A DNA stretch of 64,000 nucleotides, from NCBI RefSeq assembly GCF_028476545.1, contig NW_026731901.1, positions 1 to 64,000 on the forward strand, written 5' to 3'. The position numbers and the translations under genes were made by a program. This document shows, piece by piece, positions 11,230 to 21,899 of the stretch. This DNA comes from Physella acuta. Lineage: Eukaryota > Mollusca > Gastropoda > Physidae. A model generated the notes under the pieces. That model was given only the letters and a program-made list of their open reading frames with translations, did not search any database and had not been told where the DNA came from. Position 1 is the first letter of the stretch. Each line of letters opens with the position of its first letter.

Positions 11230-11745
11230 GGTTTTAATCAGTAAGCCAAGCAGGTATAAATCGATAATCAATAATCCAGGGATCAGTCACCGGCGAGTAA
11301 AACTATCAATAAAATTGAAAAACTACAAACCTCGAATCTATAAACTAGCAAAACAAACATTTGATAACTGCGAGACAGTAAACTGCGAACCAATAAACAT
11401 GCCAACCAGCTAACTGCGAACTAGTTAACTGCAAACCAGTTAACTGTGAACTATTAAGCTGCGAATAGGTAAAATGCGAATCAATCAGGAAAGTGTGAAG
11501 CAGTAAACAGCGAATTAGTAAACTGCGAACCAGTAAATAACCAGTAACAAAATCAGGAAATTACCTAACCGGTAAACCACGAGCCAGTAATTCACGTATC
11601 AGTTCATGAAGAAACTATAAACACACAGACATTTACACTACGAATTAGTAAATTACAATCGAATTCATCACGAACCAATAAATTACGAACCAATAACTCA
11701 CGAATCACTCAATCCCACGAATCACTTATTAAGTCCGTAACAGTG
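11230..11745 (+). repeat. Degenerate ~14-16-bp minisatellite
   Basis: Repeated AACTGCGAACCAGTAA, ACGAATCAGTAA and related units. The divergence gradient suggests an old array. Not coding. Confidence 0.85.
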
Positions 11746-12240
11746 AAATCACAGCAAAAGGAAACAACTACTTCATAACCGCGCTATTTGTGAGTCAGGA
11801 ACCTCCACCCGGGTATCCAAACAACAGAATACTCCAGACCTCTCTTCGTCTTGATTGCAGACGAGTACATTCCTCCCCCACCCCCGACTCCCCCCACCCC
11901 CTAGATGAAACAGGACGTCGACATATGCACCTCTCCTCTTGCACGTCCGCGCACTAGATATGTCTGGAATGAGCTGTAATCGGCTCGCGTGTATCCAATG
12001 TCGAGCAAAGCTCAAGGTAAACAAGTGCCATAACTCTTACCTCATCCTCCACTTGGGGGTTATCCGCCCTGGTTAAGTAACTTTAAGTTAGAAAGGTGTT
12101 TTTTTTTTTTTTAAAATTCGTGTTTATTTGTAACAAAGAAAGAATACAAAGGGGATTCCCCGAACAGAATTCTAGCCTGCACACAGTAACAAATCAATTT
12201 TGTCTAGCGTTTTCTGGTGACTGGTTCTAGAGTCGCTATG
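11746..12240. other. Non-coding DNA, no clear gene
   Basis: Mixed composition with C runs near 11876-11900 and a T run at 12099-12111. A minus-strand GAG-GTAAGAG donor-like site near 12037 has no supported exon. Confidence 0.4.
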
Positions 12241-12267
12241 GGTTTTTTTTTTTCCTTTTTTTTCCAG

Positions 12268-12371
12268 GTCAGGGTGAGTCAGAGTTTCACCTGAGAACTC
12301 AGCTACAAAGAAGTAGCAAGCGCAGTCAATCCGCGCATGCAGTCTGCGCACGCCCGGGGGTGGGGGGGTGA
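12268..12371 (+). CDS. Exon candidate after a strong acceptor
   Basis: A near-ideal acceptor (T-rich tract, CCTTTTTTTTCCAG) ends at 12267. One frame is open for 33 codons to a TGA: QGESEFHLRTQLQRSSKRSQ, then SAHAVCARPGVGG. It is Arg/Ser/Gln-rich and balanced in composition, except for a G-rich end. No donor is evident, so it would have to be a terminal exon, yet no poly(A) signal is close. No family is recognised. Confidence 0.22.
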
Positions 12372-12622
12372 AGCTAACCAGGGCGAGGTGTTCTATCAGT
12401 CAGTAATTAGTGATTGGAGCTGAGGTGAGGTTGGATAGTGCGGGTGGGGTGGGGGAGGGCGTTGGGTGGGGGAGGGCGTTGGGTGAGTTAGATTTGAATG
12501 GAATTTTCTGAATGACAGAATACATTCTGAAAACACGACCTGCAAATATTGCAAGGTATCGTCAATTTTTTTAACAAACACGCACTTCGTTTTCTGGGGT
12601 GTAATTTTTAATTACCGCCAGT

Positions 12623-13009
12623 CAGGGGCGTAGCGAGGGGGGGGGGGGGGCGGGGGGTGCGGACCGCACCGGGTGACACCATTTATGGGGGTGACACCAA
12701 GGCAAAAAATAGCAAAATATATAGAGAAAAACTCGAGGGGGGGGGTGCAAATCGAAAGTTTGAGGGGGGGGGGGGGGGTGCAAATCGAAAACACGAGGGG
12801 GGGGGGGTGCAAATCGAAAGTTTGAGGGGGGGGGGGTGCAAATCGAAAACTCGAGGGGGGGGGGGTGCAAATCGAAAGTTTGAGGGGGGGGGTGCAAATC
12901 GAAAATTTGAAAGTTTATCCCTGGGAAGGGTCTCTATGCCTCTGGGGGGGGGGGGGGGTGACACCATTAAGTGCCGCACCGGGTGACACCCGACCTCGCT
13001 ACGCCACTG
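12623..13009. mobile_element. hAT-type MITE with internal G-rich satellite
   Basis: Ends CAGGGGCGTAGCGAGG and, reversed, CAGTGGCGTAGCGAGG (15 of 16 identical) are flanked by a perfect 8-bp duplication CCGCCAGT at 12615-12622 and 13010-13017. The 8-bp target and CAG start fit the hAT superfamily. Inside each end is a subterminal GCACCGGGTGACACC motif. The middle holds six to seven copies of a ~30-bp unit, GTGCAAATCGAAAGTTTGAG plus a G run. No transposase is encoded. Confidence 0.85.
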
Positions 13010-13017
13010 CCGCCAGT

Positions 13018-14348
13018 GACAAAAAATGTGACATTTTCTTTAAACAATACATGATTTTATTGACAGTATAAGCTAACTCGGGAAACAAATATGACAAGAA
13101 AATATCTGATCCTCAAATTTCAAATTTGGATGTGGACTTTTTTACAATTTTGTTTACAGGTGTTAACAATTATGAATTAATTAAAATTTTGTCGAAATTA
13201 GTTGGCTGTCGAAAAAAAAGGTTGAACTCAAAACATGCAGACTTATCAAACGTTAAAAAATGTTTTTGTTTATGTGGGATTTGAAAACATTTTATATACA
13301 TTATTCAATTCTCAATATTTCTTAATGTAGATTATATTTGCATCGCCCCGTCCCTAAAAAAAAACCAACTTTACCGCCCCCCGCTCCCTACTCGGGTGAA
13401 CTAGAATATATACTGTAACTAGTGTCTGCCCCCTTCCCCTTGGGAAAGTTAAGTGCCCCCTCCTCCCCCCCCCCCCCCCCCGAAGAATGTCTGAAAGAAA
13501 CTTCTTAGTAGCTACACCCAGCACACAAAGAAAAATCATAATAATACATTTTCGGCGTTATGATTAGACATATCTTTTATGACCTATCTTTAAGCTCCAC
13601 GCTGTTTTGTTATATAAATTCATTGATATCGAGAGTATATTTAAGGTAGGTTCTACTACAAAGAGCTGAGTGGAGATTATTTGATTAACCAGAATAAAGG
13701 AGTGACGCCAGTTAGACTGGGTATGAGGTAGAGGGGGCTGACATATCGGATAGTTACAGCTCTGGAGAGTAGGGTTAGGACGCAAGAGGGTAGTTAGCTG
13801 TAGGAGTATTAGGTCGTTAGCGTAAGGGGATAAAGGTCAAGGGTGGGGGTCAATCTATTGGTTTAACCCTAGCGGTATGTGGGGGGCTTAAACTGGGCTA
13901 ATAGAGGAGCTTAGGCTGAGCTAATAGTGGGCGTGGGATTTACGGGAGACACGTGTCTTGTTGCTGATTGGCTGGATTTGCAGGAAGGTGTAAGACTATT
14001 TTTTTGTAAACAGCGGTGGGATTAGGTAATAATAGGGAGGTAGGGGGTTGAAGGGTGGGGGTTAAGGGTGCGGATGTACAGGAAGGTGCGGAATCTTCAG
14101 GTATGGGTAGTGAGTTTGTTTGAGACAATGTTGCTACATTATTTATGTAAACATGCATGTACAACAAAAATGTCTTAAGTCTAACGGTTAAGTACCTTAT
14201 CAACGGCTCTAGAGTTTACTAAACCATTTCTGAGCCTAGTTTAAAACATCTACAAGATGGAAGAAAACATTACTGTTACATGGACTAAAATACAGACCAA
14301 TGCGAGATGTCTGGGCTAATTAACATTTTAGAAATATAAAAAATGAAA
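13018..14348. other. Non-coding DNA including a G/C-run module
   Basis: 13427-13512 contains a C-run block followed by GAATGTCTGAAAGAAAC, a motif that recurs at 47 kb and 61.6 kb. 13790-13930 holds weak repeats of GAGCTTAGGCTGAGCTAATAG. Nothing gene-like is seen. Confidence 0.45.
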
Positions 14349-14646
14349 CGTAGTGGTCGAGTCGGCGAAGCTCATGGTTGCTAAGCTGAAAAGTCTCGAG
14401 TTCAACCCTCCGGCAGATGAGGCTCGTTAGCTGGGGACAGCAACTCTCCAAAGAGAGACAACTCCTAAGTCAATGAACTGCTGCCTTGTAGTTTGTTCTT
14501 GGTTGAACAAAGGCTACGGAAGCAAATCCAAAAAGAGCAGAAGACTGAAATCAGAGTCAACGGTCTACATGATGTATAACAAGTTGAGACGTAATACTTA
14601 AGTGTGTTGAAGGAACTCCTTCCAATATTAGAAGATTAAAAAAAAT
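14349..14646 (+). mobile_element. SINE-B copy, near full length
   Basis: tRNA-like box A (TGGTCGAGTCGG) and box B (GAGTTCAACCCTC), then the shared body with ACTGCTGCCTTGTAGTTTG, AATCAGAGTCAACGGTCTAC and ACAAGTTGAGACGTAATACT. The 3' end degrades into an A-rich run instead of (GAA)n. Confidence 0.88.
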
Positions 14647-14799
14647 TAGAGCAAAAGAACAAAAAAAAGTTTAACTAAATAGGGACCAAAACAATACGTA
14701 TAAACGCATATGTACACACATATGAATTTTATACAAGCACACGTTTCGTTTGTTAGAGATGTGTACGTATAATGTATTTATCTAGTTATACAGCTGCTA

Positions 14800-15215
14800 A
14801 TAGCAGTTCTGTTTAGTTTAGCCCTTTCGTTAAACTCGTTCGTTGAACCCGTCGGTTTAAACGATTAGTTTAACCTGTTACTTTAACCTGCTAGTTTAAC
14901 CCCTTAATTTACCAATGCTTCTTCTTCGTTGTGAATTTTAGTGTTGGAAGGGATCCCCTCCATTGACTCCGATTTCAGCCTGTTTTTCTTTACAGCAGCT
15001 GTTTGATTTTGGAGTTGTCTCTTCTAGAAGAGTGGCTGTCCCTCATCTGCCCGAGGGTTCAAACTCAAGGCTTTTCCGTTTAGCAACCATGAGCTTTACC
15101 GACTCGACCACGCCGACGTGTTGAGTTTTAGCCTCCATATATTCTTCCAGTTTAGTTTAACCCCTTAGTTTAGCCTGAAAGTTTAACCCGTTAGTTTAAC
15201 CCGATAGTTAACCCA
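14800..15215 (+). repeat. ~16-bp TTTAACCCGTTAG minisatellite split by a SINE
   Basis: Units like AGTTTAACCCGTT occur at 14815-14918 and again at 15150-15215. The gap is a minus-strand SINE-B, so the array existed before the insertion. Confidence 0.75.
14920..15118 (-). mobile_element. SINE-B copy, internally deleted
   Basis: Minus-strand order is box A (GTGGTCGAGTCGG), box B-like GTTTGAACCCTCGG, ACAACTCCAAAATCAAACAG, GAAATCGGAGTCAATGGAG and a GAAGAAG tail. About 100 bases of the usual body are missing. It sits inside a TTTAACCC minisatellite. Confidence 0.88.
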
Positions 15216-15814
15216 ACAACCTGTTGACGTTTAACCTGCAGTGCCTCCCTCAAGCCGCCCTCGACATCCGGGTCGCTGTAAAACTTTGTATCGATATTCA
15301 ATTCAATCTGCCAGCCGCTTCTAGTACCTGCCGTCAGGTTAAGATACGGGTGGGGGTGGGGATGGGAAGGGGGGGGGGGGGGTGAGATGTGGTTGGGTAG
15401 ACTGACGTATGCCAATAACAGTTCCTGATGACGGGGAATTGTAAAAAAAAAAAATTCCCGGTCGTTTCTAGACAATTCTTTGGTGTAATGACGGTGGGTA
15501 TGAGCCCGTCGATATCGGGAAAGTTCTGGAACGATCGGGTACCGGAAGTGTGTGGTCCGCCATCTTGGTGACACGTTGTGTTGATGTCAACTAAAGTTTG
15601 AATCTGATCTAAAAATAAACGCAGGGTTTTCCCCCACGTCAACGGTTCCACGTCTTCTACTCACGATAACGTTTTAGATTTATGATGTCATAATCTGTTG
15701 GGCTGAGACGAGGGTAACGCATGTACCCGCATCACTCTCATAAGTTACTCTAGCAATGCTCTGGATACATATTAGGTTTAGACTTTGGCCATGTTGCCAG
15801 AGCTAGATCTGCTG
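15216..15814. other. Non-coding DNA
   Basis: Includes a G run at 15369-15382 and an A run at 15442-15453. No exon or element recognised. Confidence 0.4.
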
Positions 15815-15975
15815 ATTTCCTTCAGGCGCTAGACCCGAGGGTCTTCTAGACCCGTGGGTTCCTTTCACGCGCTAAACCTGTGAGTTCCCTTTACTCTAGA
15901 CCCTTTACTCTAGACTCTTTACTCCTTTCATCCACGAGACCCGTGGGTCTCCCTCACACACTAGACCCGTGGGCG
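15815..15975 (+). repeat. Degenerate ~30-bp repeat, CTAGACCCGTGGG
   Basis: Five or so copies of CTAGACCCGTGGGTTCC-like units with CTTTACTCTAGA variants. An 85-codon minus-strand frame runs through 15905-16162 but overlaps this array and is not supported. Confidence 0.65.
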
Positions 15976-16262
15976 CTTCGTTACTGCACCACCTGGTTTT
16001 GGATATGAGGGTCAGTTCAGCCAAGGGACGACGACCCAGGTACCATGACTTCCGGTATACCAAGCGCCCTATGTCCCAACCCCACAATACTACAACCTGT
16101 AGTTTGAACACAGTGTCAATATAAAAGATGACCGCGTCCATCCTGACCCCACTAGGCGCCATATTCAGAGTAAAAAAAAATCCCTAATAATTGAGACTAA
16201 CTTTGAATGTTACATTATATGTCTATATTTTGAGTGAAATGAATCTATTCTCATTGGGCTTT

Positions 16263-16503
16263 AAAGTAAATAATCTCTAACTTGGGCGGTCCATGTGAGT
16301 GGTTCATGAAAGGATCTTCTGTTTCTGTGAAATTGCAATATGAAGAAATAGTACGGTCAGCGTTATGATCAGTTGTCTTTACTTTCTTCAAGGTGCGTCA
16401 GTTACCCATCAGGGCTATACAATTCATTACGATTAGAGTCCGGTATCCGAACCCGGGACTTCCGGGTAAGCAGTTGAGCGCTCTACCCATCCACCCTGTG
16501 GTT
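16263..16503 (-). mobile_element. SINE-A copy, diverged full length
   Basis: Minus strand shows box A-like CAGGGTGGATGGGTAGAGCG, box B CGGGTTCGGATACC, then diverged core and tail. One of the few copies that keeps the head. Confidence 0.8.
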
Positions 16504-17589
16504 GATAGTTGCGATAGTTTTTAATTCGAACGACACATACATCAGAATGATGTTTAAATACGTGAGCGAAACGGACAAAGTAAAATTACAAAATCAAACT
16601 ATAGTGTAGAGTAGTGTAGACCATAAACACACACATACGTTTTTAGCTACGAGCAATTATATTGCGTTTGTTAAAAACATAGTTTGTTAATGGGAGAATG
16701 TTTTCCGCGAACGAAGAGCGGCGGAGAGTGTGAAAGGCCGAGAATTTATCCTTGAGCTCTCTCCCTGTGTGTTTGACTGTCACAATGGCCGTTTAGCCCG
16801 GGCGATGGGACAATTGTGAAAACAAAACAAGTGTTTGTGTAGCAAATGGGAGGGGATGGAGGGGGCTGCAGCTCTCGGACGCCGCGTGAGGGTAATGGAT
16901 GGGGTACTCACGGGGTGGTGGGGGGAGGGGGAGGGAGGGAAGTGAAAGAGGGGGTAATACTAAGGGAGCTATGCAATGATAATGGATAGCGGCAAGGGGT
17001 GGGGAAGGGAACACGAAGCGATTCAGTTTGTTCATTGTTTGTGCCATTGTTTACCAAATCGATGGAGGAATCATTCATTAATGTGGGGTGGGGAGGGAGA
17101 GGGGGGGAGGTCAAATTGCAATACAGATGTCCAGGTGTGTACAGAGAAGAGCAGGATGTTTGATGTCATTATTTAGATTGACACGTACTTCAGTCGACTA
17201 TTGCGATTTGCCGTTGTGATGCCGAAGAATGTGAATCAGTTTGGTTCGCTATTGGGACGGAATAAAACAATTTAAGTAGGCCCTACAGATGAAAACCTAG
17301 CCTTATGACTATTATGAGCATGTATTAAGATTGTGAAGTAAATGCAATGTATAATTGCCATAGCTAATAGGATTCATGTTTTTTTTTGTTTTTCTTTTAG
17401 TTTCAAATCCGAAATAAAAGCAAAAAGATGAATAATCGGATTCGAACGCTTTGCTTTCTGTTTTGTAAACACGTTCTTTATTGAGTGTTTGCAAAGCTAC
17501 ACTTAGTGAAGTAAAGCTAACGGGAAAATTCGCCAATGATAATTATTTTTTTCTGCCGTTGAAGACTTTATAGTCAAGATTAAGTAAAG
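16504..17589. other. Non-coding DNA
   Basis: 16843-17110 is G-rich with many GGGG runs. A plus-strand acceptor-like T tract ends TTTTAG at 17400, but only a short AT-rich frame follows. No supported gene. Confidence 0.4.
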
Positions 17590-17722
17590 ATAGCTTTCGT
17601 ACCCAGACGGTCCATTGGGAAGGTGAAGTAGATTCCACCTGTTTATATGACATCGGCATATGAAGGGATAGTATGGTGGACACTATGCTGTTGCATTTGC
17701 TTTCCTTAACGTGAGTCTGGTT
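17590..17722 (-). mobile_element. SINE-A 3' half
   Basis: Contains GACATCGGCATATGAAGGGA and ATAGTATGGTGGACACTATG, matching the family 3' half in reverse. Head and box B are absent. Confidence 0.8.
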
Positions 17723-17929
17723 AGTGAGTTGAGATTAGGGTTAGTATAATAGCGAGGGTCAAGATTAGTATTAGCGATAGAGTCGGATAGAGCGATGATC
17801 ATATTTAGGATTACGGAATGGGTAAGGGATATAATTTAGTGGTTGTTCGTGGGTTGGATATATAGTTTTTTTTATAATGTCGTTTTAGATATATCTTTTG
17901 GTCGATGTCTTTGTGTACGTTTAAAACAA

Positions 17930-18085
17930 GGGTTAGATAAACGGGTTTAGTATAAGTTAAGTAAATGGTTTGGTCTAGGGCTAGGTATAAGTTAAGTATA
18001 TGTTTTTGTATGGGGTTACGTTTGTGGTCAGCTCAAAGCTTATGTATATGGTTCGGTCAAGAGTTATGTATATGTATAGTACGTG
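17930..18085 (+). repeat. Degenerate GTATAAGTTAAGTA repeats
   Basis: Loosely repeated GGTATAAGTTAAGTATATG and GGTTTGGTCTAGGG units of about 35 bases. Surrounding sequence from 17723 is low in complexity and shows no gene. Confidence 0.5.
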
Positions 18086-18114
18086 TTGCTTGGTAAAAAG
18101 CGAATCAATACTGG

Positions 18115-18215
18115 CATTGATAGGCCCCCGCCAACCCACATAGAACGACATAAATGTCTTGATATTACCAGCTCGATGCCTTACCCACTGATCCTGTACC
18201 CTGGCCATGTTATGG
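18115..18215 (-). mobile_element. Possible diverged tRNA-like SINE head
   Basis: On the minus strand GGATCAGTGGGTAAGGCATC and GAGCTGGTAATATCAAG resemble a tRNA box A and anticodon-arm region. Box B is weak. This offers an alternative to reading GTAAGG here as a splice donor. Confidence 0.3.
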
Positions 18216-18335
18216 CACCAGAGGTATCGCTTGCACTTATATCATTACGGCTGCCATCCGCATCATTACAGCTGTCTTTACGGGGAAAGGGTAGTGAGGT
18301 CAGATCCGCCATGATGGTGACCGCTGCTACATAAA

Positions 18336-18490
18336 TCATGGGGGGTACTAGAGGGTTAACCTTTGAACTGGTGTGTAGATACGTCAGAACAATCAAGGGG
18401 GTACTAGAGGGTTAACCTTTGAACTGGTGTGTAGATACGTCAGAACAATCATGGGGGTACTAGAGGGTTAACCTTTGAACTTGCGTGTTG
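18336..18490 (+). repeat. 56-bp tandem repeat, 2.7 units
   Basis: Near-identical units begin at 18341, 18397 and 18453 (GGGGGTACTAGAGGGTTAAC). The high identity implies recent duplication. Confidence 0.93.
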
Positions 18491-18990
18491 TTACGGCAGT
18501 ACGATTAGCCGTACCCGTGTTCAACGATATCCCATAACGACAGGTATCGCCAACAACTCACATATAACTGAGAATGGTCTGTTGCAAGTGACATTAATTA
18601 ACCACAAGATTTACCTTTGTATTATATACACTTTTCCGTCTACTTCAATAAATGTGTTGAGAATACGCTAGTGATAGATCTACATTTAACCATTCATCAA
18701 CGGTATAATGTGCTTTCATTTTACCACACAGACGTGACACGCCCATTTTCTTTGTTAAAACATAACACTGCCCGCAAACGATCACAACACTACCAAATAA
18801 ATGTGATACCTAACGCGAAAAAAAAAATTGCGTGTTATACACATTACGCAATGCCCAACCACCAGAGCCGGACGATGAAAAATTCAAATGGAAAAATGGA
18901 CAACTGGAGTTGTCGTGAGTGGCGTCCCTTGCTAAAAAAAAACAAGAAAAAAAACCGACTGCAGTCAATCTTTTAAGTTTAGCCAAACAA
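18491..18990. other. Non-coding DNA
   Basis: Mixed sequence with A runs at 18819 and 18937-18957. If the minus-strand start at 19165 is real, this is its first intron. Confidence 0.4.
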
Positions 18991-18997
18991 TTCTCAC

Positions 18998-19165
18998 CTC
19001 CCAGTCTCGCCCTCCCGGAGGAGATGACAGTGTTGACACTCCGGGAGGAGACGGGGGAGGTACCGCTCTCACGGGAAAATCCGGCATCGGATCGACGTCC
19101 GCTAGCGAAATCTCCCGCTGCGAGATTTCCAGATATAGTGACGTCATCTTCATTAACATAAACAT
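18998..19165 (-). CDS. Candidate first coding exon, unknown protein
   Basis: From an ATG at 19163-19165 the minus strand is open for 56 codons and ends in phase 0 at a good donor (CTGGGAG then GTGAGA). The peptide is MFMLMKMTSLYLEISQREIS, then LADVDPMPDFPVRAVPPPSP, then PGVSTLSSPPGGRDWE: a short hydrophobic start, an acidic middle and a Pro/Ser-rich end. CpG content is higher than in neighbours. The DNA also contains two hairpins (GAAATCTC/GAGATTTC and CCTCCCGGAG/CTCCGGGAGG), which could instead mean a structured regulatory sequence. Motifs just upstream look like a promoter. No homologue is recognised. Confidence 0.35.
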
Positions 19166-19345
19166 GCTACCAGGAATGTTTTTTTTTTTACTTTTTATTT
19201 TAAACCGTATCAAAACTTATTAATAAAACTAGGTCATGTTGATGTAGGTCACATGACAGCGTCCCAGCCATACGTTGTGCAGTACGTCATTACCGTGTAT
19301 GTTTTCATTGGTGGATGGCGGATATTACGTCAGCGGTATTTCCGT
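19166..19345 (-). promoter_or_regulatory. Promoter-like motif cluster
   Basis: Upstream of the candidate exon at 19165 are an E-box palindrome GTCACATGAC (19248-19257), CRE-type sites at 19284-19289 (ACGTCA) and 19325-19332 (TTACGTCA), and an inverted CCAAT at 19307-19311. A full CRE TGACGTCA lies at 19139-19146 inside the exon. No TATA box. Confidence 0.35.
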
Positions 19346-19799
19346 CTAGTTTGTCGATAAGCGAGGTTGGTAGTCAACCCATCAGGGACTTTCAATACAG
19401 AGAGGGGAAAAACCAATACTAGAAGTAAACCCATCATCGTCAACAATGCAGATGCTAATTATAAAACTCATTAGCGGCGTAGAGACAAGCAATCAAAGAT
19501 GGGCGTGGCTTCTCTTAAATAAAGGTATTGACAAGAAACTCTTCTTTTGTAAAAAAAAAAGAAGTTTAGTTTAGTGGATATGTTTAGAAAGATCGTCTTT
19601 ACTCGTTGTACACGATTACCAACTTTATTAAGTGTATCATTCTTGTTAAAAACACTGTTAAACCTAGACGCTCAAGGCCAGTGCTGCCTATGTGGGTCTC
19701 TGAGTACTGCAGTCCCTGGGGGGCCCCACAGATCATATATTTCTGTGGAGATTTTAATTCCCTCCCAAGTGTCCATACAAACACTAACTTATAAGTTCA

Positions 19800-19966
19800 G
19801 TTAAGGGGCCAGTTTCTTCCAGGCATGTCTTCGATTTTTCTGGGCAAAGTTCCTCAGCCATCACCAACAAATGTTTTTTCAGTGGACAAAAAGATCTCCG
19901 CGGGCCGGATGAGAGGACCTCGCGGGCCGCATCCGGCCCGCGGCCCATAGTTTGGAGACCCCTGCT
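19800..19966. mobile_element. hAT transposon 3' fragment
   Basis: The right end CGCGGCCCATAGTTTGGAGA followed by CCCCTG, reversed CAGGGGTCTCCAAACTATGG, together with CGCGGGCCGGATGAG just inside, is characteristic of many animal hAT elements. No matching left end was found, so the element is truncated. Confidence 0.6.
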
Positions 19967-20640
19967 CTACGTCAATAGTACACCGTCGTCTAAATCTTCT
20001 TTCTTCTTCTTCGTTCTTAATTTTAGGGGTTGTAAGGGATCCCCTCCAACACAATTAAGTATACGTGTCAACTGGTTATGCGCCATTGAGGCCATTGACT
20101 CCGATTACGGCCTGCTTTTTTTTTTTAATTTGCTTCCATAGCCTTTGTCCAACCAAAAACAAACTACAAGGCAGCGGTTGTTTTGATTTTGGAATTGTTT
20201 CTCCAAGAAGAGTGGCTATCCCCAGCTAACGAGTCTCATGTGCCCGAGGGTTTGAGCTGAAGACTTTTCGGTTTAGTAACCATGAGCGTTACCAACTCGA
20301 CCACGCCTACCCCTGTCGTGTTAATCAAGACTACACAGTTGTCTACGTTTACTTTACACCGCCATCTACGTCAACTTTACAGCGTCGTCTACTTCAATTC
20401 TACAGTCTTGTACGTAGATTCTACATCGTAGCCTACGTCAACACTACACCGTCATCTACGTCAATTGTACAGTCTTGTACGTAGATTCTACATCGTCGTC
20501 TACGTCATCACTACACCGTCATCTACGTCATCGTTACAGCGTCGTCTACTTCAACTCTACAGTCTTGTACGTAGATTCTACATCGTTGCCTACGTCAACA
20601 CTACACCGTCATCTACGTCAATTATATACCGACAACCCTA
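19967..20640 (+). repeat. ~18-bp TCTACGTCAA minisatellite with higher-order units
   Basis: Short units like TCTACGTCAACTTTACA occur at 19967-19994 and 20335-20635, split by a SINE-B. In the right part a longer unit starting TACAGTCTTGTACGTAGATT recurs at about 20400, 20468 and 20560. Spurious open frames arise from it. Confidence 0.85.
19996..20310 (-). mobile_element. SINE-B copy, full length
   Basis: Minus strand carries box A GTGGTCGAGTTGG-type, box B-like GCTCAAACCCTCGG, the AACTACAAGGCAGC complement, and the tail TTAAGAACGAAGAAGAAG. Inserted in the TCTACGTCAA array. Confidence 0.9.
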
Positions 20641-21430
20641 CCATTGGCATTAAAAGAAAATTATGGCCCCTACCATAAAACGATAACGAGCGCACTGAAG
20701 GGGGTTTATTAGCTGCAGCCATAATGCCGCAGCACTAGTGAGGCTTGTTACAGCTGCTGATTGAGCTAAGAAAGATGTGGTAGAGACAGCACCCGATTGT
20801 AGAGAGGAGGGATGAAAGAAAGGCGAATTGATCTCGTCTCAACAATTTAAAACATCATGCCATCCAATATGTCGGCCATTACATGGCTAACAGAGTAGAT
20901 TCTAAGTCATTAAACTTTCCTGTGTGATATTTTTTTTATTAAAACAAAATAAAATTTGTAGCATGGTTTCATTTATTTCACGTAAATTTGGATTTAAATA
21001 CGATTAATAAATCTTTGTGAAGTAAATTAATGAGATATAAAGAAACCCAAACTATTATTATTTATAAGCGTAAAGAATATGGTGTCATATTACACGCTAA
21101 TTACTGGGTGATGTAATTAAAGTTTCAAAATTATTATCATCGTATAATTGAAATGTAGACCACAAATATCCAGCTTTATTTTTCAGTGATAAAATAAGTT
21201 GGCTGTGCAATATTTGTTGTTGTTAGAAAACTATAAGTCACGTTAACTTTAGATAATCACGGGTATGTTTATATGTTTATTTCATAGTTGGTAATTCCAT
21301 ATATAATCAATACTAATATTGATCTGTATTTTTATTAAAATTTATTGATACGAATAAAAATTGCATACACAATATCGATTGAATGGCCTTGGTTTAAATA
21401 CTTTATATATTTCTAAAAGGTTGGATTTTT
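20641..21430. other. AT-rich non-coding DNA
   Basis: Strongly AT-rich from 20880. No recognised gene, repeat family or regulatory signature. Confidence 0.5.
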
Positions 21431-21433
21431 TGA

Positions 21434-21560
21434 GTCAATGTTAGGCCTAGAGTCAATGTTAGGCGTTGAGTCTATGTTAGACCTAGAGTCAATGTTAGGC
21501 CTAGAGTCAATGTTTGGCCTAGAGTCAATGCTAGGCTTAGAGTCAATGTTAGACCTAGGG
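21434..21560 (+). repeat. 18-bp minisatellite, seven units
   Basis: Unit GAGTCAATGTTAGGCCTA with few substitutions. The array starts and ends sharply. Confidence 0.95.
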
Positions 21561-21868
21561 CTAGTTCCTATGTCAGGTAGAGCTTATTGAGACCAGAGCT
21601 ACATAGTCACGGATGTTTTATTTATTATAAATAAGTACCTTCCTCTTTCCAGCTCAATGTTCTATGTTATCTCGATCAATGCGATTGATTTATACAAAAA
21701 GGAACTGTATTTGTCCACAATCGATTAGCAGTATTCTCTCTCGGGGAAAATCTAACATGAAAAGAAAAGAGGAAAAAACTGCCGAGTAATTGGAGCGTCC
21801 CATCATGTCCTGTAAGTAAGGCTAAGTGATGGCTGGTCCTGAGCCGTTTGTCCTAGCTGTCCAGGACA

Positions 21869-21876
21869 TATAAAAG
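21869..21876 (+). promoter_or_regulatory. TATA box candidate
   Basis: TATAAAAG, followed about 60 bases later by a CpG-rich stretch (CGCGTGAAACGCACGCGCGG) and an ATG at 21931. That ATG opens only 12 codons (MSWERHHL...) before a stop, but GTGAGG after its eighth codon could be a donor. No downstream exon is identified. Confidence 0.25.
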
Positions 21877-21899
21877 GACATGCCAATCACGCGTGAAAC

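Noticed and set aside
18185-18312. Minus-strand frame MADLTSLPFPRKDSCNDADG ending at GTAAGG, considered as a first exon
   Set aside because: The donor lies inside a sequence that looks like a tRNA box A of a SINE (CAGTGGGTAAGGCATCGAGC), and the upstream AG is beside a young 56-bp tandem repeat.
19599-19804. CGDFNSLPS in plus-strand translation, reminiscent of LINE endonuclease, and GAPQG on the minus strand, reminiscent of reverse transcriptase
   Set aside because: Both are short, on opposite strands of the same bases, and lack any neighbouring conserved motif; chance matches.
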